DNA from: Hyphomonadaceae bacterium JAD_PAG50586_4
Lineage (GTDB): Bacteria > Pseudomonadota > Alphaproteobacteria > Caulobacterales > Aquidulcibacteraceae
DNA: 64,000 nt
Assembly (NCBI GenBank): GCA_023242925.1
Contig: CP096134.1
Span: 1,755,501-1,819,500 of the forward strand
Direction: 5' to 3'
Shown: in pieces, positions 58,444-64,000 of the stretch
Layout: the number at the start of each line of letters is the position of its first letter
Position numbering within the stretch: the first letter of the stretch is position 1
The notes under the pieces: generated by a model
Seen by the model: the letters and a program-made list of their open reading frames with translations, nothing else
Told to the model about the DNA's origin: nothing
Database searches by the model: none
Position numbers and translations under genes: made by a program

Positions 58444-58726
58444 ATCGCGCAGCAAGTTTGGCCGCGTGAAGCTGGGCTTTCACGCGGGGTTCGGGTGGCG
58501 CAGGGCCGGCTAGAAGCCCGCGTCCGAAGATTAGGAGCTGTCGGCGCAGGCGATCGCGCGGGGCGCGGCGGATCGCGTCGGCGATTGACGTGGCGAGGAT
58601 GAGATTGAGGAAGCGGCGGCCGCTGGCCAGTTTGCGCGTGAAGCGCGCAAGGAAGTGATCGGGGATCGCGAACATAGGCAGGGCGTGCAGGATGCGCCTG
58701 TAGCAGCTTTTGCTGCGCGAGCGCAT
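58322..58726 (-). CDS. possible small protein antisense to the AsmA 3' end
   Basis: A 134-residue open frame on the minus strand fills most of the 311-nt gap after the AsmA gene and runs about 120 nt into it. The part lying in the gap (MFAIPDHFLARFTRKLASGRRFLNLILATS..., RRQLLIFGRGLL) has the strong G/C third-position bias of local genes. I do not recognise it. The overlap with AsmA and lack of a clear ribosome site count against it. The true C-terminus may be closer to 58440 if a base is wrong there. Confidence 0.35.
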   Translation of the reverse strand: MRSRSKSCYRRILHALPMFAIPDHFLARFTRKLASGRRFLNLILATSIADAIRRAPRDRLRRQLLIFGRGLLAGPAPPEPRVKAQLHAAKLAARFNSTRRSPLAPLETPFASPAPAPGFPAARGHLGRCCRRID

Positions 58727-58760
58727 GTAACTGCTCCCGACGATCGCGCGTCGCTTGCGC

Positions 58761-59150
58761 CTATTTATTCGCGCTAAAGCTCAGATAGCCGCGCTCGACC
58801 ATGCGGCGCATGGCTTCGTAGGCTTCGGCGAGTTCGTCGTACGCGAGGCGAAGCGCGGCCAGGCGCGTGACTTCGGCATCGCTCGGCGTGTGCGTGTGTT
58901 CGGTGGCGCCAAGCGCTGCACCCACCCATTCAGCACGCGCGTGAGCGGCGCAAACCGCCAAACGCTCGAACTTTGCGATGCTGGTGGCGCCGAGGGTCTT
59001 GCCGATGATCTCGCGATTGGCGGCGAAGGCGGCGTAGTCGATCTGATCGAGGTGGCCGCGCAGGCGGCGTTGCTCTTGGGGATCGAGCATGGCTTCGGGT
59101 TCAAAATGGTCCTGAACCGCGCGCCGGGAATTGGTCACGATGGTCGACAT
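58761..59150 (-). CDS. hypothetical helical protein, 129 aa
   Basis: A 129-residue soluble protein, mainly helical, with MSTIVTNSRRAVQDHFEP at the start and regular heptad-like patterns later (RLRGHLDQIDYAAFAANREIIG, RLAVCAAHARAEWV, RLAYDELAEAYEAMRRMVERG). I do not recognise it. It lies 49 nt downstream of motB on the same strand and may share its transcript, so a link with motility is possible but is inference only. Confidence 0.55.
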   Translation of the reverse strand: MSTIVTNSRRAVQDHFEPEAMLDPQEQRRLRGHLDQIDYAAFAANREIIGKTLGATSIAKFERLAVCAAHARAEWVGAALGATEHTHTPSDAEVTRLAALRLAYDELAEAYEAMRRMVERGYLSFSANK

Positions 59151-59199
59151 GACCGCATCATGCCCCCACCCCAGTTAAGGTCGCGTGTGGCGGCGTGGT

Positions 59200-60116
59200 T
59201 TACAAGGAATGATCAGCCGGCAGCGGCGGCGCTTCGCGCAGCAGCGTGATGGCGATGCGGCGATTGCCGGGCAGGCTCGGGTCGTCCACGAACATGGGTT
59301 CGCTGTCGGCGCGGCCGGCGACTTCATAGAAGCGGTCGTTGGGAATGCCTTGGGCGGCGATGACACGGCGCGCTTCGTTGGCGCGGGCCGCACTCAGTTC
59401 AAAGTTCGAGGCGTAGCGGCCGCCCGGCTGCGAACCGTCGGTGTGGCCGGAGATGGTCATGCGGTTGGGTAATTGTTGCAGCACGCCGGAGATCGCCACC
59501 AATAAGCGGCGCGCGCGATCGTTGGGCGCGGCGTCGCCTGGATTGAACATCGAGCGACCTTCCTGATCCACGATCTGGATGCGCAGGCCGTCCGGCGTCT
59601 GCTCCATGATGACGTTGCGTGAGAGCTCGGCGATGTCGGGCATGTCCTGCATGGCCTGACGGATCGCCATTTCGGCGCGGGTGAAGTCAGCGTTTTCGCG
59701 CAACGTGCGGGCGCGGGTGAGCGCTTCATCGCTTGGCGTTTGTTGGCCGCCGGGCGAGTCTTGCCCTTCGCTGGGCTCGTCGCTGGCCGCGTTGGCGGTG
59801 TATTGCGGCTCGGAGGCGGCGGCGACCGGCGCGGAATGGCCGTGGCGCACGCCTTCTTCGGCGAAGCTGGTGCCCTCAAGCAGGCCGCCTGCGCCAGACG
59901 AGACGCGGCTCACGCTGGCTGGGGCGAAGAATTCGGCAATACCCCGACGTTGCTCAGGGCTTGTGGTGTTGATCAGCCACATCAAAGGAAGAACGCCATC
60001 ATGGCGGTCACGAAGTCGGCGTACGCGACCTTCCAGGCGCCGCCGTGGTGCCCACCGCCGACGACCTTCTTGACCTTCTTGATAATGATAGGGCGTTGAT
60101 TGGTCGCAGACGTCAT
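59200..60116 (-). CDS. motB: flagellar motor stator protein MotB (one frameshift)
   Basis: About 305 residues. N-terminal: [42 protein letters not shown] with the proton-carrying Asp34 in the membrane helix, then LLMWLINTT. The C-terminal OmpA-like peptidoglycan-binding domain holds [13 protein letters not shown] and [13 protein letters not shown]. Missing one T after CTTT at about 59986-59988 puts an early TGA in the frame; restoring it joins the helix FFLLMWLI. motA is not adjacent, as in Caulobacter, where motA and motB are separate. Together with the FlaEY-like gene it indicates a flagellated cell. Confidence 0.93.
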
Positions 60117-60196
60117 TGTCCGTCCGTTCTGGCGGAGAGGGCGCGACATTCGCCGAACAGCGTTAAGATCGTATTGAGCCTGAAGCGGAGATCCGG

Positions 60197-60691
60197 GTGG
60201 AAGTTGATCAGGAGCAGGACTACCGGCGCGCGATGGGCGCGTTCGCCACGGGCGTGACCGTGGTGTCGGCGGCGCGCGGCGACGGGGCCTTGGCCGGGAT
60301 CACGGTCAATTCGCTAACTTCGGTGTCGCTGCGCCCGCGTCTGCTGTTGTGGTGCTTGGGTGATCAATCGGAGCGTTACGATCTCTTTGCGACAGCCGAG
60401 CATTGGGGCGTTACGGTGCTGGGTGCGGACGACGAGGCGCTGGCGCGACGCTTTGCGCGGGCGGAAACGGAAGCGATCGCACCGGAGGAAGCGGCGCGCT
60501 TCGACGCGGCGCCGGTGCTGCGGGGCGGCGTGGCGCATTTTGCATGCCGCACTTTCGAGCGCCGCCAAGCCGGCGATCATCTCATGATTATCGGCGAAGT
60601 GACGGCGTGTCGGAGTGGGCCGGGCGACGGCCTCACCTATTTTCGCAGCCGCTACGGCCGCGCTGACGCCTTAGAGTCTGGGAGCAAGTGA
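60197..60691 (+). CDS. flavin reductase family protein
   Basis: A 164-residue FMN-binding split-barrel protein of the flavin reductase type, which supplies reduced flavin to a monooxygenase. Visible: [61 protein letters not shown]. The start is GTG 60197 with GAAGCGGAG upstream. The partner oxygenase is not in the window. It overlaps the start of the next gene by 1 nt and is divergent from motB. Confidence 0.85.
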   Translation: MEVDQEQDYRRAMGAFATGVTVVSAARGDGALAGITVNSLTSVSLRPRLLLWCLGDQSERYDLFATAEHWGVTVLGADDEALARRFARAETEAIAPEEAARFDAAPVLRGGVAHFACRTFERRQAGDHLMIIGEVTACRSGPGDGLTYFRSRYGRADALESGSK

Positions 60692-61556
60692 TGGCCAAGA
60701 CCGCGTTCATTGGGTTGGGGGTGATGGGCGGGCCGATGGCGGGCCATCTGGCGCGCGCGCGCCACGACGTCTCGGTGTTCAATCGTAGCGAAGAGAAAGC
60801 GCGCGATTGGGCGCAGAAGAATAGCGGCCGCACCTATTCGACGGTGGCTGGCGCGGTGGAAGGCGCCGACATTGTGTTCGCGTGCGTGGGCGCCGATCGC
60901 GATGTGCGTGAGGTGTTCGAAGCCGCGGCGCCGGCGATGCGCAAGAGCGCGATCTTTGTCGATCACACAACGGCGTCGGCGGGGCTGGCGCGTGAATTGG
61001 CGGAGCGCGCGGACGCGCTTGGGCTTGGGTTCTTGGATGCGCCGGTGTCTGGCGGGCAAGCGGGCGCGGAAGCGGGGCGGCTGACGGTGATGGCGGGCGG
61101 CGCGCCAGGCGCGTTCGCGCAAGCCGAGCCGGTGATGCGCGCTTATGCGGCCAACATGACGCTCATCGGGCCGGCGGGTTCAGGGCAACTGGCGAAGATG
61201 GTGAATCAAATCTGTATCGCCGGCGTTGTGCAGGGGCTGGCAGAGGCGCTGCACTTTGCCAAACGCGCTGATCTCGATGCGGAGAAGGTGATCACGGCGA
61301 TCTCCAAGGGGCGGCGCAAAGCTGGCAGATGGAAAACCGCTGGAATACGATGGTCGATGGAAAATTCGATTTTGGTTTCGCGGTGGACTGGATGCGGAAG
61401 GATCTGGCTCTCGTGCTTGAGGAGGCGGAACTCAATGGCGCGACGTTGGAATTAACCAAGCTGGTGGATGAATTTTACGCTGACGTGCAAGCGATGGGTG
61501 GAAAACGCTGGGATACCTCGAGTTTGATCGCGCGTTTGGAGCGTCCGCAACGTTAA
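60691..61556 (+). CDS. beta-hydroxyacid dehydrogenase family protein (one frameshift)
   Basis: About 288 residues, 3-hydroxyisobutyrate dehydrogenase-like. NAD-binding FIGLGVMGGPMAGHLARA is at the N-terminus, the substrate motif DAPVSGGQAGAEAG in the middle, and the catalytic Lys in GQLAKMVNQI. A missing G in GGGG near 61307-61311 breaks the frame after AISKG; AAQSWQMENRWNTMVDGKFDFGF continues in another frame to 61556. It likely oxidises a small hydroxyacid in branched-chain amino acid or related metabolism. Start ATG 60691 lies in the stop of the flavin reductase. Confidence 0.87.
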
Positions 61557-61644
61557 CTGTGTAGTGCGTGTTTCGCAGCTATTTTCAAGGTCTTTTAAGC
61601 TGAATGCGCTAGCCTCCAATCTTCGAATTGGGGACTTGGCGGCA

Positions 61645-62518
61645 ATGAACGAGAAGCTTTGGTCGGTCTGCGTTATCGAGCCGAACAAATACGAAGCCCA
61701 GATCGTGCAGGACATGCTGTGGAACGCCGGTGTGTTGAACATCCGCGTGTTCACCGATGCGGCGCTGGCGATGGATCTCGCTTGAAGGGTTCAACGCGAA
61801 CATCATTTTGACGACGTTCGAGCTCGGCAAGCAGGACGCAGCCACATGGACGCGTGCGTTCCGCCGCAATCGGCGCGCCACGAACCGCAAGGCGGCGGTG
61901 TTCATTCTTTCGGGCTCGTTCTCGCGTTCGCTCGCTGAAACCTGCCGTCACGCCGGCGCCAATGCCTTGATCGGCAAACCGATCTCGAACAAGGCGCTGC
62001 TGGAAACGATCAAGAAGGTGCTCGCCGCGCCCCGCGAGTTCATCGACGCGGAAGGCTATGTCGGCCCGTGCCGTCGCGCTGGCATCGTGACGGCCGGCAC
62101 CACGGGCAGGCGCCGCAAGGCCGACAAGCCGGTTGAGACGCCCGCGGCGGCGCCAGCAGCGGGCGGTATGCCGACGCTGACGTTTGAACAAGCCGTTGGC
62201 GCGCTGGCGGCTGCGACCGCTCAATTCAAAATGGATCCGAGCGCCGCCGCCACGTGCGAAGCGGCGCTGCGCTTCGTGCAGGCGTATGCGGTGGCGGGCA
62301 AAGATCAACCGATGATGCGCGCGTGTGCGGCATTCGCGCAGCAGATCACGGCGTCAAAGAGCTTACCGGCGGATGTGGCGCGCGTTGCGCTCGACGCGTG
62401 CGTGGATGCCGTAAAGGAATTGGCGCGCTTGAAGGCCGACGATGTCGCCAAACGCGAAGAGATCGCCGAGAATGCACGCCAGGCTGTCGCCAAGGCCGGC
62501 ATGCAGAAGGCCGCCTAA
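61645..62518 (+). CDS. receiver-like (pseudo-receiver) protein (one frameshift)
   Basis: About 290 residues. The first half resembles a response regulator receiver domain (VCVIEPNKYEAQIVQDMLWNAG, VFILSGSFSRSLAETCRHAGANALIGKPIS) with a KP-type lysine. The usual phosphoacceptor Asp after the third strand is replaced (ANIILTTFELG), so it may not be phosphorylated. The second half is helical and Ala-rich. Near 61783 the frame shifts by one (LALEGFNANII is restored by two added bases or one removed). Start ATG 61645 is tentative; GTG 61564 is upstream in the same frame. Confidence 0.65.
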
Positions 62519-62583
62519 CCCTACGTTTGCTTGATCGCCAGAGTGGCGCCCGATAGCGTCCGCGCAAAATGCGTGGAGGAAAA

Positions 62584-63696
62584 ATGTCGGACGGTCCGCT
62601 GACGGGTGTGCGTGTGCTGGAGTTCGGCGGCATCGGGCCGGGGCCGTTCTGCGGCATGTTGCTTTGTGATTTGGGCGCCGAAGTTGTGCGCATCGATCGC
62701 GCGGGCTTTGAGCCAGCTTACACGCAATTCGCAAATCGCGGGCGTTTGTCTGTCGCGCTTGATCTGAAAAAGCCGGCGGCGGTGGAAGCGTGTCTGCAAC
62801 TTGCGGCGCAATCTGATCTTTTGTTTGAGGGCTTTCGCCCAGGCGTGATGGAGCGCTTGGGGCTTGGGCCGGACGTGGCGCTCGCGCGCAATCCGAAACT
62901 TGTCTATGGCCGCATGACCGGCTGGGGCCAGGACGGGCCGTACGCGAACGCCGCCGGGCACGACATCAATTACATCTCGCTCTCAGGCGCGCTGCACGCG
63001 ATTGGCTTGAAAGAGCGGCCGGCGGTGCCGCTTAATCTCATCGGCGATTTCGGCGGCGGCGCGCTCTATCTCGCGTTCGGCATGCTTGCGGCGCTGACGC
63101 ATGCGCGCCAAACCGGGCGCGGGCAGGTTGTCGATGTGGCGATGACCGATGGCGTTGCATCTTTGATGACGACGATCTTCGGGCGCTTGAAGGCGGGTCA
63201 GTGGCGCGATGGGCGCGAGGTCAATCTGCTCGACGGCGGCGCGCCGTTTTATGGCGTCTATCAATGCGCGGACGGCAAATGGGTGTCGATCGGCTCGCTG
63301 GAGCCGCAATTCTACGCTCTGTTGCGCGAGAAGGTTGGCGCGACCGAGCAATTGTTCGATGCGCAGCATGACCGCGCACTTTGGCCCGCCCAGCGCAAGC
63401 GCTTGGAAGAAATCTTCGCAACGCGCACGCGCGATGAATGGACGGCGCTTCTGGGCGGGACGGATGTGTGCTTTGCGCCGGTGCTTGATCTCGAAGAGGC
63501 GCATCGCCACGAACACAATGGGGCGCGCGAGACGTTCATCGATGTCGGCGGTGCATTGATGCCAGCCCCCGCGCCGCGCTTTTCGGAAACGCCAGGCCGC
63601 GTGCGTTCGCCGCCGCCGAAGACGGGCGTGCACACGCATGACGTGCTGCGCGATTGGGGCGTGGACGCAGGCACGATAGAGGCGGCGCTCAGTTAG
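62584..63696 (+). CDS. CaiB/BaiF CoA transferase family (AMACR-like) protein
   Basis: A 370-residue family III CoA-transferase. Start [34 protein letters not shown] is the family hallmark, with the Asp of the catalytic region in [36 protein letters not shown] is characteristic of the alpha-methylacyl-CoA racemase branch. It may racemise 2-methylacyl-CoA or move CoA between acids. ATG 62584 follows AGGAAAA. Its stop overlaps the end of the convergent UPF0178 gene. Confidence 0.9.
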   Translation: MSDGPLTGVRVLEFGGIGPGPFCGMLLCDLGAEVVRIDRAGFEPAYTQFANRGRLSVALDLKKPAAVEACLQLAAQSDLLFEGFRPGVMERLGLGPDVALARNPKLVYGRMTGWGQDGPYANAAGHDINYISLSGALHAIGLKERPAVPLNLIGDFGGGALYLAFGMLAALTHARQTGRGQVVDVAMTDGVASLMTTIFGRLKAGQWRDGREVNLLDGGAPFYGVYQCADGKWVSIGSLEPQFYALLREKVGATEQLFDAQHDRALWPAQRKRLEEIFATRTRDEWTALLGGTDVCFAPVLDLEEAHRHEHNGARETFIDVGGALMPAPAPRFSETPGRVRSPPPKTGVHTHDVLRDWGVDAGTIEAALS

Positions 63697-64000
63697 CGCG
63701 TTTCGCGTTTGGATTTCTGCACCAGCGCATCGAGCGCGTTGAGGAATTGCTGGCGGTCGCGTTGTGAGAAGGGCTTTGGCCCGCCGCTGGCTTCGCCGAA
63801 CGAGCGCAGATGCTCCATCAATCCGCGCTGCGCCATCGCGGCGCCAATCGAGGAGAGCGTGAAGGCTTTGCCATTGGCGCCGAGTGCGTGCCCCTTGGCC
63901 TTGAGCGTCCGATCGGCCAGCGGAATGTCGTTGGTGATGACGATGTCGCCGGGTTGAACGCGCTCCGCGATCCAATCGTCGGCGATGTCGGGGCCGGCGT
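63693..64000 (-). CDS. UPF0178 (YaiI/DUF188) family protein, C-terminal part
   Basis: The frame runs from the right edge down to TAA at 63693-63695, about 102 visible residues. Visible: [44 protein letters not shown], and [19 protein letters not shown], all typical of the YaiI/UPF0178 family, which has a PIN-like nuclease fold of unknown role. The N-terminus is outside the window. It overlaps the CoA-transferase stop by 3 nt. Confidence 0.85.
   Translation of the reverse strand, partial: AGPDIADDWIAERVQPGDIVITNDIPLADRTLKAKGHALGANGKAFTLSSIGAAMAQRGLMEHLRSFGEASGGPKPFSQRDRQQFLNALDALVQKSKRETR

Noticed and set aside
62983..63975. A 330-codon minus-strand open frame
   Set aside because: It is a shadow of the CoA-transferase gene. 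In the same region the true minus-strand gene is the UPF0178 fragment in another frame.

Overview
The window looks like chromosomal DNA of an alphaproteobacterium of the Caulobacterales/Hyphomonadaceae type. The support is the high G+C content, a PopZ-type polar organiser next to valS, a FlaEY-like flagellar protein, MotB, a cluster of GANTC (CcrM-type) sites at the popZ promoter, and gene orders typical of that group (murA-DUF2948-UPF0262-phosphatase-infA-maf-RNase G-yacG; scpA-scpB-tatABC-serS; accB-accC with aroQ). The species cannot be read from the sequence. Almost everything is housekeeping. I see no prophage, insertion sequence, CRISPR array, toxin-antitoxin pair or defence island.

Layout: 1-3257 is the end of a large FlaEY-like protein, followed by tRNA-Thr. 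3377-5772 is a minus-strand pair (M48 protease, DUF898 membrane protein). 5826-11647 is a plus-strand run from a 37-residue basic protein through murA, DUF2948, UPF0262, LMW phosphatase, infA, an SDR, maf, an RNase E/G-family protein and yacG, many with 4-nt overlaps. 11644-15105 is mostly minus-strand (DUF4112, exonuclease III, small membrane proteins, nitroreductase, Sel1-repeat protein, ErpA-like carrier). 15189-22766 is a plus-strand run (dgt, SPOR protein, nagZ, scpA, scpB, tatABC, serS). 22763-26925 is minus-strand (membrane protein, aat, lipoprotein, accC, accB, aroQ). 27004-28427 is thiS, an ankyrin-repeat gene and thiG. 28505-44407 holds trmFO, a tandem pair of secreted paralogs, a MATE pump, gltX, an Atm1-like ABC exporter, a phytoene-dehydrogenase-like oxidoreductase and an acyltransferase. 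44503-45015 carries tRNA-Asn and tRNA-Cys with their terminators. 45092-50151 is an extensin-like gene, pcm, popZ and valS. 50151-64000 is mixed metabolism and envelope: SDR, carboxylesterase, DUF3137, LysE, WD40 with CobW, AsmA, MotB, flavin reductase, beta-hydroxyacid dehydrogenase, a receiver-like protein, a CoA-transferase and the end of a UPF0178 protein.

The most striking sequence-level fact is quality. Sixteen genes carry single-base frameshifts (one also has an in-frame stop), including the normally indispensable murA, accB, accC and valS. Several sit in runs of G, C or T, and family motifs resume at once in another frame. The simplest reading is uncorrected indel errors of a long-read assembly rather than gene decay. 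I therefore give whole-gene coordinates spanning the shifts and mark where each lies.

No clearly new multi-gene system is visible. The best leads are an ankyrin-repeat gene wedged between thiS and thiG, a palindromic repeat element inside the coding region of trmFO, a tandem pair of secreted repeat proteins with a TonB-C-like end, the dense GANTC cluster with a CtrA-like box before popZ, and an uncharacterised membrane protein with a conserved-looking cysteine group at 41013-41603.
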